The translations under genes and the position numbers were made by a program. The notes below the pieces were generated by a model. The model did no database searches. It was not told the origin of the DNA and saw only the letters and a program-made list of their open reading frames with translations. From assembly GCF_000423125.1 (NCBI RefSeq), contig NZ_AUHJ01000005.1, positions 62,001 through 126,000 on the forward strand: 64,000 nt of DNA, given 5' to 3'. The DNA comes from Haliea salexigens DSM 19537 (lineage in GTDB: Bacteria > Pseudomonadota > Gammaproteobacteria > Pseudomonadales > Halieaceae). Positions 20,482-29,772 of the stretch are shown here, in pieces. Every line of letters begins with the position of its first letter. Position 1 is the stretch's first letter.

Positions 20482-21765
20482 TTACAGCAACGTGCCGTAA
20501 TCCGCCTGCAGCTGGTCGAAGTTCAGTGAGGCGATAAAGCGCGAAAAGCTCATCCAGGTAGCAAGCCCGGTCAAATCGGCGAAGTGGGGCGGCAGGAAAC
20601 GCGGTGCGCTGACCACGCCTTCGTCAATAAGCAGGCGCCAGTCCTTGATGTCCTCCAGCAGAATCTTGCCGCAGAAGAGCACCGGCAGCGTGTCCAGCTT
20701 GCCGGTGCTCATGGCCAGGCGGAGAAAATTGTAGGTCTGCACGAAACCGCGCATGTAGGCGAGGTCCTTGGTGTACGGCCGGCCCTCCGGCGTACTGCCG
20801 CGAAACACCCGCACGGCGATGCTGTAGCTGTCGTCGGCGCTCATGTTGTGGTCCTGCAGGTAGTTGAATACCTCCAGGAAGTTTGCGCCGTTCTCGGCCA
20901 GTGTGACCGCGCGAACGCGATTTATCAGCCTGTACAGCCGCGATGGGCTGGAGCGCAGGGTGAGTATTTCGGTCAGGACCGCGAGCCCCTCCTGCGTAGT
21001 GGTGGCTGACGGGGTGCCTTTGCTGAGGAAGGTGCAGGCGGGCTGCGCCGTGCCGTTCAGCGTAGTGCCCAGATGTACCCAGCCTTCATGCACTTCCAGG
21101 ACGTCGATATCCAGCGCGTTGAATACGGCATCGCTGCGGATTTTCAGGTAATCCGAACCCGCCGCGGCATCCGCCGTCATCTGGTCGTTGAGCAGCACAC
21201 GGATTCCGGCATCTGGAAATGCCTGCAGCAGGCGCTCGTTGAGCATTGCCACGGCCTCTGCCGCTGGAATTGTCTTGGGCGCCTCCTGCATGGAGGTGTT
21301 TTGCAGCAGGTTGATCAGGGTGGCTTCCATGGCGGTGCCTAGGTCGGCCAGCGTAGGGTCACCGGCGTGGAAGACATCGGAGGAGGAGCCGTAGAGGTCC
21401 TCGGATATCTGGCCGAATTCGGCCTGTCCCCGGAACTCCAGCATCTGCACCACACTGCGATACTCGCGACACATCCGGCGCATGATTTGCGCCAGTGGGT
21501 TGAGCTGGCCCAGTTTGCGCGCGATATCGCGTTCGATTTCCTGGAACTCAGCGCGTTTCGCGCCGGGGTCGAAGTCCAGTGGGTTGTGCTGCTGGTAGAA
21601 CGCCGCATCCACCCGGGGGAGTTCGCGACAGCCGCTGGCAAAAAACTGGCGCCGCACAGTGCCGTTCCACTTGATGGCATCGAGAATGCGAATTGGCCGT
21701 TGGGCCTCAACGATGCGGTCAGACAGCGTTCTCACCAGTGCGAGGTAGTGTGGATCTGCACTCAT
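20482..21765 (-). CDS. DUF1704 QEGLA-motif protein, putative zinc metalloprotease
   Basis: 427 aa from the ATG at 21765, one base after the stop of the upstream GNAT/C39 gene; an upstream in-frame start overlapping that gene is less likely. The family is annotated as flavohemoglobin expression-modulating QEGLA motif protein (DUF1704). The HExxxH motif HEGWVH is at residues 226-231 and the QEGLA glutamate is Glu259, the arrangement expected for two His and one Glu zinc ligands. Eukaryotic DUF1704 members (MATCAP) remove C-terminal tyrosine from tubulin. The bacterial substrate is unknown. No signal peptide, so probably cytoplasmic. Confidence 0.85.
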   Translation of the reverse strand: MSADPHYLALVRTLSDRIVEAQRPIRILDAIKWNGTVRRQFFASGCRELPRVDAAFYQQHNPLDFDPGAKRAEFQEIERDIARKLGQLNPLAQIMRRMCREYRSVVQMLEFRGQAEFGQISEDLYGSSSDVFHAGDPTLADLGTAMEATLINLLQNTSMQEAPKTIPAAEAVAMLNERLLQAFPDAGIRVLLNDQMTADAAAGSDYLKIRSDAVFNALDIDVLEVHEGWVHLGTTLNGTAQPACTFLSKGTPSATTTQEGLAVLTEILTLRSSPSRLYRLINRVRAVTLAENGANFLEVFNYLQDHNMSADDSYSIAVRVFRGSTPEGRPYTKDLAYMRGFVQTYNFLRLAMSTGKLDTLPVLFCGKILLEDIKDWRLLIDEGVVSAPRFLPPHFADLTGLATWMSFSRFIASLNFDQLQADYGTLL

Positions 21766-21766
21766 A

Positions 21767-22948
21767 TCAGGCGGTTCCGCGTGGCCTGATTGCGACCACC
21801 GCGCGCAGGCGGTTGCCACCAAAGCGGCTCATGGCGGCGAATTCTTCCCGCGCAATGGGTAAATACTGGCAGTCGAGTGGGGCCTTGTTGTCGTCCCGGC
21901 TGCCAGCGGGCGTGCCCAAGTCGTCGAGCTCGGGGTCGTGGACATAGAAGCAGGCTTCGTCGTAGCCGGACAGCGCTACCCAGTGCGGCGCCTTTTTGCT
22001 GTCCAGACGGTAGGTGGAAATGAGGATAAGGATATTGGCGCCGGCGTTGAACATGGCCAGCAGCCGCTCCTGATCCAGATCCTGGTAGTGAACCGTTATG
22101 CCGCGTGCGGCACACTGGCTGACAAAACCATCGTGAACCAGGCCTATCACGCGTTTTTTGTTCTCGTCACGGACGCCTTCAACGAACAGTGGGCCGGGTG
22201 CGTTGACCCAGACCTCGGCGTGGAAACCGCGAGCGTCAGCAGCCAGCGCCAGCCCCAGTGGGTGACAACCGCCATGACCGGAGGTCATAAAGATGGTGGT
22301 GGCCTCGCGCCAGATCTCGATTTCCTCCAAGGGTGACGGGAGGTATGTTTCATCCAGGCCTGCCATGGCCATCATCAGGGCTGCGGGCCCACAGGTGAAG
22401 GGGGTTGTCTGCGCCAGCCAGGGTAATGTGCGCGGGCCACTCTCGGGTTGGTAGGCGCGCACACATTTCTCCATGCGCAGGGCATCGCTGTGGTCTTCGT
22501 AGTAATCGTCATAGCGTCCGAACTGTGCGTACCCCATGTGCTCATAGAGCGCGATAGCGGCGGTGTTGCTGGCGGCGACTTCCAGGCGTAAGTAGAGCGC
22601 ACCGGTGGCGCGGGCATCAATTTCAGCTTGCTGCAACAGTTGGCGCGCTACGCCTCGTCCCTGACGATCAGGGGCGACTGCGAGCGAATATAGCCGCGCG
22701 AGGCGGGTGCCTTGACGCAATATCACCAGGCAATAGCCCGCCAGCCCGTCGCTATCGCGGGCCACGAGAAACACGCAATCCGTGCGACGCAGCCAGCGTT
22801 TGAAGCTGCGCCGGGAAAGCCGGTCCGTGCGAAAACAGCGGCTTTCGATCTCCAGAAGCCCCTCGAGGTCATCCGGGCGCGCGGCTTCTATCTGCAGCGC
22901 GCTCTCGGCTTGGGCTTTTTCGGATGTAATTTTGGCGGGTAACGGCAT
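21767..22948 (-). CDS. fusion of GNAT acetyltransferase and papain-like (C39-type) peptidase
   Basis: 393 aa from ATG 22948 (GAGGAA upstream; an in-frame TTG two codons earlier is possible). The N-terminal half (about 20-165) is a RimI-like GNAT domain with the acetyl-CoA loop DRQGRGVARQLL and the ALYEHMGY motif. The C-terminal half is a peptidase C39-like domain: Cys186 in PFTCGPAALM, His322 in APHWVAL, and a following Asp in YVHDPE. Transcribed ahead of the DUF1704 gene with a one-base gap, so the two likely act together, perhaps in peptide modification and trimming. The substrate cannot be told from sequence. Confidence 0.87.
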   Translation of the reverse strand: MPLPAKITSEKAQAESALQIEAARPDDLEGLLEIESRCFRTDRLSRRSFKRWLRRTDCVFLVARDSDGLAGYCLVILRQGTRLARLYSLAVAPDRQGRGVARQLLQQAEIDARATGALYLRLEVAASNTAAIALYEHMGYAQFGRYDDYYEDHSDALRMEKCVRAYQPESGPRTLPWLAQTTPFTCGPAALMMAMAGLDETYLPSPLEEIEIWREATTIFMTSGHGGCHPLGLALAADARGFHAEVWVNAPGPLFVEGVRDENKKRVIGLVHDGFVSQCAARGITVHYQDLDQERLLAMFNAGANILILISTYRLDSKKAPHWVALSGYDEACFYVHDPELDDLGTPAGSRDDNKAPLDCQYLPIAREEFAAMSRFGGNRLRAVVAIRPRGTA

Positions 22949-23090
22949 GATCAACAGGTTCCTCGATACGCGTCAATATAGTGTGTGTCGGCGTCAGCTG
23001 TCACGGCTAGCTGCATGGCAGGTTGAAAACTACCAAAACACTGCCTTTGCCTGTTAGGCTGTAGCTTCATAGGCTGGCGCCAAATTCTCC

Positions 23091-23118
23091 TTGCGTTTGC
23101 TCTACAGCGCCTTAGAAT
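23091..23118 (+). promoter_or_regulatory. sigma70-like promoter for speA
   Basis: TTGCGT (23091-23096), a 16-base spacer and TAGAAT (23113-23118), about 105 bases upstream of speA in the 275-base gap between the divergent genes. The long leader shows no riboswitch I recognise. Confidence 0.45.
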
Positions 23119-23223
23119 CGGCGCCGTTTCAACTACCCTTGTACGCCATGCCGTTGACGAGCAATCGTTGCACCTGAGGTCCTCCCGCCTCTGTGTGCAC
23201 ACTGACAGGAGCCCAGGAGGACT

Positions 23224-25149
23224 ATGACTGATTCAGCACAGCCCACGCAGGATTGGAGTGCAGCGGATAGCGCAGAACTCTATGGCATCAACGCCTGGGG
23301 TGCGGGCTATTACAGCATTGCCGACAGCGGCGACGCCCAGGTCACCGTCAACACCGGCGAAGGTGAAACAACGGTTTCGCTGATGGATATCGTCGCAGGC
23401 ATGCGTGCTCGCAGCCTCGAAATGCCCGCCGTACTGCGTATCCGCAATGTGCTGGACCACCGTATCAAGGTGCTCAACGAGGCGTTTGCCGATGCCATCA
23501 GTAGCGGTGGCTACAACAACGTCTATCGCGGTGTGTTTCCCATCAAGGTGAACCAGCAGTGTCACGTGATAGAGGAGATCGCCAACTATGGCAGCCGCTA
23601 TCATCACGGCTTTGAAGCTGGTAGCAAAGCCGAGCTGACTATTGCGCTGAGCCAGTTGCGCGACACCGAGAGCCTTGTGGTGTGCAACGGCTACAAGGAT
23701 TCCGAGTTTATCGACCTGGGCCTGTACGCCCGTCGCATGGGGTATCCCTGCTTCTTCGTACTGGAGTCCCTCAGTGAGCTGCGCATGATTATCGAGCGCA
23801 GCAGGGTATTGGGCGTGGAACCCCTGATTGGCGTGCGCATGAAGAGCTCCGTCAAGGTGGATGGCCACTGGAGCCAGGACAGCGGCGACCGTTCAATTTT
23901 TGGCCTCTCGACTGCGGCACTCATTGCAGTGGTGGATGAGCTGCGCGCCGCCGACATGTTGCACTGCCTGCAGATGCTGCATTGCCACCTCGGCTCCCAG
24001 GTGCCCAATATCCGCAACGTGCGCAACGGTGTGCTCGAAGCGTGCCGGTACTACGCCGGGCTGGTGGAAGAGGGCGCGGCCATGGGCTACCTGGACCTTG
24101 GTGGCGGTCTTGCCGTGGACTACGAGGGCGCCCGTACCAACAGCACCCACAGCATGAATTATCAGCTGGAGGAGTATTGCGTCAATATCGTGGAGAGCAT
24201 CCGCGAAACCTTCGACCCGTTGGATATTGCCCACCCGGTAATCATTTCCGAATCCGGGCGTGCCACCGTTGCCTATTCCTCGCTGTTGCTGTTCAACGTG
24301 CTCGACGTGCGCAGCTGTGAGCCGCTGGATCTGCCGGCGGCTATCGATGATGATTGTGTGGAACCTCTGAAGCACATTCAGGAAGTACTGCGCGTGGTGG
24401 GGGAGGCCAACTTCCAGGAGTGTTACAACGACGCCCTGTTCTACCGTGATGATGTGCGCGACATGTTCAACCACGGCCAGGCCAGCCTGCGCGAACGCGC
24501 CATGGCGGAGGATATCTGCCTTGCGGTGCTGCAGCGTATCGCGCAGATTCTACCCGGTGTGGCTCGCGTGCCGCCCGAGCTGGAAAACCTCAGCGAGGTT
24601 CTCTCCGACATTTACTACGGGAATTTCAGCCTTTTTCAATCGCTGCCGGATATCTGGGCGATCGACCAGTTGTTCCCGATCATGCCCTTGCACCGCCTGC
24701 AGGAGTTACCCAACCGCCAGGCCATGCTGGCGGACCTGACCTGCGATTGCGACGGCAAGATCGATAACTTCTCGCTGCCGGCGGGAACCTCGAAAACGCT
24801 GCCGTTGCACGCGCTGCGTGAAAATGAGGACTATATCCTGGGTGTGTTCCTGGTGGGCGCCTACCAGGAAACCCTTGGCGATCTGCACAATCTCTTTGGT
24901 GATACCAACGTCGTGAATGTCACCATCAACCCCGATGGCAGCTTCGACTTTGCACGCGAGTTTCACGGCGACAGCATTTCCGATGTGCTCAGCTATGTGG
25001 AATACGAGCCGAAGCACATGCAGGAGCAGTTCCGGCAAGTGGCGGAAAGTGCTGTACGCAGCGGGCGTATCTCCGTTGCCGAGCGCCAGGAGATCCTGCG
25101 GGCTTTCCGCGATAGCCTGCAGGGCTACACGTATTTCGAGCATCACTGA
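23224..25149 (+). CDS. speA: biosynthetic arginine decarboxylase
   Basis: Decarboxylates arginine to agmatine, the first step of a putrescine route. 641 aa, right for the large SpeA family. PLP Lys108 lies in FPIKVNQQ; DLGGGLAVDYEG and SESGRATVAY are conserved barrel and dimer-interface motifs. A well-placed ribosome site (CCAGGAGG) precedes ATG 23224. It heads a three-gene polyamine run with the carboxynorspermidine dehydrogenase and nspC. No agmatinase or agmatine deiminase gene is present in the window. Confidence 0.96.
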   Translation: MTDSAQPTQDWSAADSAELYGINAWGAGYYSIADSGDAQVTVNTGEGETTVSLMDIVAGMRARSLEMPAVLRIRNVLDHRIKVLNEAFADAISSGGYNNVYRGVFPIKVNQQCHVIEEIANYGSRYHHGFEAGSKAELTIALSQLRDTESLVVCNGYKDSEFIDLGLYARRMGYPCFFVLESLSELRMIIERSRVLGVEPLIGVRMKSSVKVDGHWSQDSGDRSIFGLSTAALIAVVDELRAADMLHCLQMLHCHLGSQVPNIRNVRNGVLEACRYYAGLVEEGAAMGYLDLGGGLAVDYEGARTNSTHSMNYQLEEYCVNIVESIRETFDPLDIAHPVIISESGRATVAYSSLLLFNVLDVRSCEPLDLPAAIDDDCVEPLKHIQEVLRVVGEANFQECYNDALFYRDDVRDMFNHGQASLRERAMAEDICLAVLQRIAQILPGVARVPPELENLSEVLSDIYYGNFSLFQSLPDIWAIDQLFPIMPLHRLQELPNRQAMLADLTCDCDGKIDNFSLPAGTSKTLPLHALRENEDYILGVFLVGAYQETLGDLHNLFGDTNVVNVTINPDGSFDFAREFHGDSISDVLSYVEYEPKHMQEQFRQVAESAVRSGRISVAERQEILRAFRDSLQGYTYFEHH

Positions 25150-25176
25150 ACCACTCAGCTATACAGGAGCAGGGTT

Positions 25177-26397
25177 ATGTCCAGAGTCATTATTATTGGA
25201 GCGGGTGGCGTCGGCGCCGTGGTGGCCCACAAGTGCGCCCAGCTGCCGACTGTTTTTACTGACATCGTGCTCGCCAGCCGCACCGAGGCCAAGTGCAAGG
25301 CCATTGCCGCACAGATAGAACGGCCTGTTCGCACGGCCCAGGTGGATGCCGACAATGTCGCTGAACTCACCGCGCTATTGGAGCGTGAGCAGCCTGAACT
25401 GGTGATCAATGTCGCGCTTCCCTACCAGGACCTGAGTATCATGGATGCCTGCCTTGCTGCAGGAGTGCACTACCTCGATACCGCAAACTACGAGCCGCCG
25501 GATACGGCCAAGTTCGAATATCACTGGCAGTGGGCCTATCAGGATCGTTTCCGCGAGGCAGGCTTGACGGCGATATTGGGCAGCGGCTTTGATCCCGGTG
25601 CAACCAACATTTTCACCGCCTATCTCGCCAAACATTACTTTGACGAGATACACGAGCTCGACATCATCGACGTCAACGGCGGTGATCACGGCTATCCCTT
25701 CGCGACGAATTTCAACCCGGAAATCAACATCCGCGAGGTCAGCGCGGAGTGCCGGCACTGGGAGAACGGGAGTTTTGTCACCACGCCGGCCATGTCCAAG
25801 CAGGCGCGTTTCGAGTGTCCGGACGCGGTGGGCAACTACAACATCTACCGCATGTACCACGAAGAGCTGGAGTCGCTGAGCAAGCATTTTCCGGGCTTGA
25901 AACGGGCCCAGTTCTGGATGAGCTTCTCGGAGAACTACCTGAAACACCTGGAAGTTCTGGAAAATGTCGGCATGACGGGGATACAGCCGGTCGAGTTCCA
26001 AGGACAGCAGATTGTTCCCATCCAGTTTCTGGCCTCATTGCTGCCGGACCCCTCCACCCTCGGGCCCCGTACCAAGGGCAAGACCTGCATCGGCTGCATC
26101 GTGCGCGGCGTCAAGGATGGCAAGGAACGCGTGATGTACCTGTACAACATCTGTGACCACGAAGCCTGCTACCGTGAGGTGCAGTCACAGGCTATTTCCT
26201 ACACCACCGGTGTGCCTGCGGTCATCGGTGCGAAGATGATTCTCGAGGGGCACTGGCGTGAGCCGGGCGTCTGGAACGTCGAGCAGCGTGACCCGGACCC
26301 CTTCATGTCCGACATGAATCTGTACGGCCTGCCCTGGCAGGTGGTTGAGCTCGACCCTGGCTTCCAGCTGGACGTGGTGCAAGGTCGGGACCTGTAG
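25177..26397 (+). CDS. carboxynorspermidine/carboxyspermidine dehydrogenase
   Basis: Saccharopine-dehydrogenase-family enzyme, 406 aa, with N-terminal Rossmann motif IIGAGGVGAVVAHK. The segments NVALPYQDLSIMDAC, GFDPGATNIF and DVNGGDHGYPFATNF match the CASDH branch, which condenses aspartate semialdehyde with putrescine or diaminopropane. The call rests on these motifs plus position: nspC follows after one base and speA precedes. AGGAGC lies 12 bases before the ATG. Confidence 0.9.
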   Translation: MSRVIIIGAGGVGAVVAHKCAQLPTVFTDIVLASRTEAKCKAIAAQIERPVRTAQVDADNVAELTALLEREQPELVINVALPYQDLSIMDACLAAGVHYLDTANYEPPDTAKFEYHWQWAYQDRFREAGLTAILGSGFDPGATNIFTAYLAKHYFDEIHELDIIDVNGGDHGYPFATNFNPEINIREVSAECRHWENGSFVTTPAMSKQARFECPDAVGNYNIYRMYHEELESLSKHFPGLKRAQFWMSFSENYLKHLEVLENVGMTGIQPVEFQGQQIVPIQFLASLLPDPSTLGPRTKGKTCIGCIVRGVKDGKERVMYLYNICDHEACYREVQSQAISYTTGVPAVIGAKMILEGHWREPGVWNVEQRDPDPFMSDMNLYGLPWQVVELDPGFQLDVVQGRDL

Positions 26398-26398
26398 C

Positions 26399-27574
26399 AT
26401 GCAGATTCTGCAGTTCACCGATTTCAGCAAGCTGGATCTCGCGCGGCTCCCGTCCCCGTGCTATGTCGTTGACGAAGTCGCCATTGAACGCAACCTGCGG
26501 ATCCTGCGACACGTGGCGGATGCCAGCGGTGCCAAGGTGCTGGCGGCGCTGAAAGCGTTTTCCTGCTGGCGCCTGGGCGCACTGACCACGCGCTATCTCA
26601 GTGGCAGCTGTGCCAGTGGCCTGCATGAGGCGCGCCTCGGGCACGAGCACTACGGCGGGGAAGTGCATGTTTTTGGCGCGGGCTACCACGAGGCTGACCT
26701 GCAGCAGATTCTGGAAATTGCACATCACGTGGTGTTCAACAGCTGTGGCCAATGGCGGCGTTTCAGGCCGCTGTGCCTGGCTGCTCAACAGCGTCGCCCC
26801 GAGCTGCGCTTCGGCCTGCGCATCAATCCCGAACACTCAGAGGGCGATATACCCATCTATGACCCTTGTGCGCCAGGTTCGCGACTCGGCATCCTGCGTT
26901 CGCAACTGGATGTCGACAGCCTCGAGGGTATCAGTGGTCTGCACTTTCACACGCTGTGCGAACACGACTTCCCGCCACTGGCCCGCACCTTGGCAGCGGT
27001 GGAGGAAAAGTTTGGCGACCTGCTGCCGCGCATGGATTGGGTCAACTTTGGGGGTGGGCACCACATCACGCGCCCGGACTACCAGGTGGATGAACTGATT
27101 GCCTGCATTCGCGAGTTTGCGGCGCGCCATCAGGTTCAGGTCTACCTGGAACCCGGTGAGGCGGTGGCGATTGGCAGTGGGGTACTGGTCAGCGAAGTAC
27201 TGGACCTCACGTGGAACGCGCTCGACCAGGCGATTCTGGATTGCTCGGCGACCTGCCACATGCCCGACACGCTGGAGATGCCCTATCGCGCCGAGGTCAT
27301 GGATGCGGATGCGCCGGGGGTATTACCCCACACCTATCGCCTGGGCGGCCTTACCTGTCTTGCCGGTGATGTGATCGGTGACTACAGCTTCCGGCAGCCC
27401 TTGCAGGTCGGCCAGCGCGTGGTATTCAAGGACATGGCGCACTACACCATGGTGAAAACCTCTACCTTCAACGGTACCCGCCTGCCCGCCATAGCCCTGT
27501 GGAATTCGGAGACAGATGCACTGGAGATCGTGCGGCGGTTCGATTACGAGGATTTCCAGCAGCGCCTGTCCTGA
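26399..27574 (+). CDS. nspC: carboxynorspermidine/carboxyspermidine decarboxylase
   Basis: PLP alanine-racemase-fold decarboxylase giving norspermidine or spermidine. ATG 26399 follows the preceding TAG after one base and gives 391 aa, the family length. PLP Lys52 is in ALKAFSCW; GLHFHTLCE, VNFGGGHHIT and LEPGEAVAIGS are typical. With the CASDH enzyme this is the S-adenosylmethionine-independent spermidine route; no speE or speD is present in the window. Confidence 0.93.
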   Translation: MQILQFTDFSKLDLARLPSPCYVVDEVAIERNLRILRHVADASGAKVLAALKAFSCWRLGALTTRYLSGSCASGLHEARLGHEHYGGEVHVFGAGYHEADLQQILEIAHHVVFNSCGQWRRFRPLCLAAQQRRPELRFGLRINPEHSEGDIPIYDPCAPGSRLGILRSQLDVDSLEGISGLHFHTLCEHDFPPLARTLAAVEEKFGDLLPRMDWVNFGGGHHITRPDYQVDELIACIREFAARHQVQVYLEPGEAVAIGSGVLVSEVLDLTWNALDQAILDCSATCHMPDTLEMPYRAEVMDADAPGVLPHTYRLGGLTCLAGDVIGDYSFRQPLQVGQRVVFKDMAHYTMVKTSTFNGTRLPAIALWNSETDALEIVRRFDYEDFQQRLS

Positions 27575-27595
27575 GCTGTTGCCTGCTACTTCGGG

Positions 27596-27609
27596 GCCCA
27601 TGCATGGGC
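27596..27609. repeat. 14-base perfect palindrome between nspC and clsC-like gene
   Basis: GCCCATGCATGGGC reads the same on both strands. It lies 22 bases after the nspC stop and 22 bases before the -35 of the next promoter. It could be an operator or form a short stem; no T-run follows, so it is not a standard terminator. Confidence 0.5.
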
Positions 27610-27631
27610 GATGGTCCTGCGCAAGCCGCGT

Positions 27632-27659
27632 TTGCACAACCCCGGCATGCCGCTACAAT
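27632..27659 (+). promoter_or_regulatory. sigma70-like promoter before the clsC-like gene
   Basis: TTGCAC (27632-27637), 16 bases, TACAAT (27654-27659). Transcription from here would begin near 27666, which excludes the more upstream in-frame ATG at 27611 and supports ATG 27695. Confidence 0.45.
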
Positions 27660-27694
27660 CGGGGGCATCCCGTTTGCCTCTGGAGCGCCCTTCG

Positions 27695-29293
27695 ATGTCC
27701 CACCGCCTGTGCTGGCCGCAAACTCGTCCATTGCGCGGCTGTGTCTCCCGCTGGCAGTCAGTGGCACCGCTGGTCATGGCGACGCTGGTCACCGCCTGTG
27801 CGGGTCTGCCCAACCCTGACAATTACGCCAAACCCGTAACGCATGTCATAACCGATACGGAAAACACGGCCCTGGCACGGCGTGTGGAGCAGTGGTATCC
27901 CGCCGATGCGGCAGGGCTCTCCGGGTTTGTGCCACTGGCCGAGGGCATGCGCGCTTTTGTCGCCCGCGTAGGGCTGATACGGGCTGCCGAGAGCAGCCTC
28001 GATGTGCAGTATTATATCTGGCACGCTGACACCAGTGGCCAGCTGCTGGCCCATGAGCTGCTGCAGGCGGCTGACCGAGGCGTGCGGGTCAGGCTGCTGC
28101 TGGATGACCTGGATACCGCCGGCAAAGATACCTTCCTCAGCCAGTTCGATACCCACCCGAACATCTCGGTTCGGCTGTACAACCCTTTTGCCTATCGCGG
28201 CAATCGTGGGCTGGGTTTTGCCTCCGATCTCAGCCGCCTGAACCACCGCATGCACAACAAGTCGCTGACCGCAGACAACCTGCTGACTGTGGTGGGCGGG
28301 CGCAACATCGGCAATGAATATTTCAACGGCCTCGCGCACACGGCGTTCTCGGACCTGGACGTGCTGGCTGTGGGCCCGGTTGTGAACGCGGTGTCTTCCA
28401 TGTTCGACCAGTACTGGAACAGCGATGCAGCGGTGCCCATGGCGGCCTTCGCGCGCGCTGACGATGTCGCGGTGGAGCGCCTGTCCGCGGCGCGCAGTCA
28501 GTTCGAGGCCGTTGCCCGCTCGGCGTTCGCATCGGACTATGTACAGGCCATCAAGGGGTCTAGCTGGCTTGAGCAGATGCAGCTGGATCAACTCACATTC
28601 GCCTGGGGCAGCGCCAATGTGATTTTCGATGATCCCGATAAACCCCTCAAGCGGGAGGTGACCGCGGAGACGCATCTTGCACCGCAACTGCTGCCCATGC
28701 TGCAGAACGCGGCGCGCGAAGTGTTGATTGTGTCACCGTACTTCGTGCCCGGCGACACGCTGGTGGCGTTCCTTGCCGGCCTCGAAGAGCGCGGCATACA
28801 GGTGCGGATCCTCACCAATTCCCTGGCCGCCAACGATGTTGGCCTGGTGCACGCGGGTTACATGCGCTATCGCAAGGATTTACTGCGCGCCGGAGTGGAG
28901 CTCTACGAATTCAAGCCCGAGCCCGGGGAGCTGCAACGGAACAAGCGCTGGACCGGCTCTTCTACGGCAAGCCTGCATGCCAAGACTCTGGGCGCGGATG
29001 CGCGGCATGTTTTCGTCGGCTCTTTCAACCTCGATCCGCGCTCCGTGGCGCTGAACACCGAGATGGGCATCATCATCGACAACAACGAGCTGGCGGCGCA
29101 GATGCGCGCAGGTTTCGAGCAGGTGATCAGCCACAGTGCCTATGCCGTGGCACTGAACGGGGAGGGAGACTTGCGCTGGCTTGACCCGGCAGCGCCAGGG
29201 AGTGAACCCCTGGCGCAGGAGCCGCGCACCACCTGGTGGCAGCGATTTGTCGTGGGTACGCTTTCTCTTGTGGTACCCGAGAGCATGCTCTAG
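27695..29293 (+). CDS. phospholipase D family lipoprotein, cardiolipin synthase C-like
   Basis: 532 aa. Two HKD motifs are visible, HNKSLTAD (about residues 187-194) and HAKTLGAD (about 427-434), each followed by the GG/GS-x-N segment of the family (VVGGRNIGNEY, VGSFNLDPRS). The N-terminus has basic residues, a hydrophobic run and the lipobox LVTAC, so it is probably a lipoprotein. ClsC-type enzymes make cardiolipin from phosphatidylglycerol and phosphatidylethanolamine; other PLD activities are possible. Start 27695 is chosen from the promoter position and GGAGCG upstream. The stop shares CTAG with the convergent DUF934 gene. Confidence 0.85.
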   Translation: MSHRLCWPQTRPLRGCVSRWQSVAPLVMATLVTACAGLPNPDNYAKPVTHVITDTENTALARRVEQWYPADAAGLSGFVPLAEGMRAFVARVGLIRAAESSLDVQYYIWHADTSGQLLAHELLQAADRGVRVRLLLDDLDTAGKDTFLSQFDTHPNISVRLYNPFAYRGNRGLGFASDLSRLNHRMHNKSLTADNLLTVVGGRNIGNEYFNGLAHTAFSDLDVLAVGPVVNAVSSMFDQYWNSDAAVPMAAFARADDVAVERLSAARSQFEAVARSAFASDYVQAIKGSSWLEQMQLDQLTFAWGSANVIFDDPDKPLKREVTAETHLAPQLLPMLQNAAREVLIVSPYFVPGDTLVAFLAGLEERGIQVRILTNSLAANDVGLVHAGYMRYRKDLLRAGVELYEFKPEPGELQRNKRWTGSSTASLHAKTLGADARHVFVGSFNLDPRSVALNTEMGIIIDNNELAAQMRAGFEQVISHSAYAVALNGEGDLRWLDPAAPGSEPLAQEPRTTWWQRFVVGTLSLVVPESML

Positions 29294-29772
29294 GCGGGCT
29301 GGCTCTCGCTGTCGCGGCGGCGGAACAGGGGCAGGGGCTCGTCGATGCTGGCCTGATAATGTTCCGAGAAGACGCGCAACTGGCGCAGGTATTCCTCGAG
29401 ACGAGAAGCGTCTGCGGGCTGGAACGCGTCAAAACCACAGCGACGCAGGTAGTGTACCTGGTCGGGCATAAACTCGCCGGTCGCGCGCAGCTCGCCGCGA
29501 TAGCCACGCTGCCGCAACTCACGCGCGTAGGAAAATCCGCGCCCATCGGTAAACACCGGAAAATCCACCGCAATGATAGCGAGCGTATCCAGCGCCTCCA
29601 CAAGCGTGGCAACCTCGTCACCCGGCTGCAGCTGTACGGTGGGCAGTGTTTCTGTAGCCGCCTGCCATTGGGCCAGGGTTGGGAAATGGTCTTTGAAGAG
29701 CTGATCGCCGTCGGGCAGGGCGCGCTGCCAGCTATCGCTGCTGACGGTGTCGTTCTTAATCAGCTTTGGCAT
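29290..29772 (-). CDS. DUF934 protein, sulfite-reduction partner
   Basis: 160 aa. Members of this family (COG3749) are described as probable oxidoreductase-like proteins of sulfite reduction because they are encoded next to the CysI hemoprotein, as here. GFSYARELRQRGYRGELRA and the QVHYLRRCGFDAF stretch are the conserved core. ATG 29772 overlaps the cysI end by 17 bases; a longer frame upstream lies inside cysI and is only a shadow of it. Its stop overlaps that of the convergent clsC-like gene. Confidence 0.87.
   Translation of the reverse strand: MPKLIKNDTVSSDSWQRALPDGDQLFKDHFPTLAQWQAATETLPTVQLQPGDEVATLVEALDTLAIIAVDFPVFTDGRGFSYARELRQRGYRGELRATGEFMPDQVHYLRRCGFDAFQPADASRLEEYLRQLRVFSEHYQASIDEPLPLFRRRDSESQPA

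Noticed and set aside
22951-23202. 83-codon minus-strand frame in the speA upstream gap
   Set aside because: Cys/Arg-rich with no family likeness, and it overlaps the proposed speA promoter.
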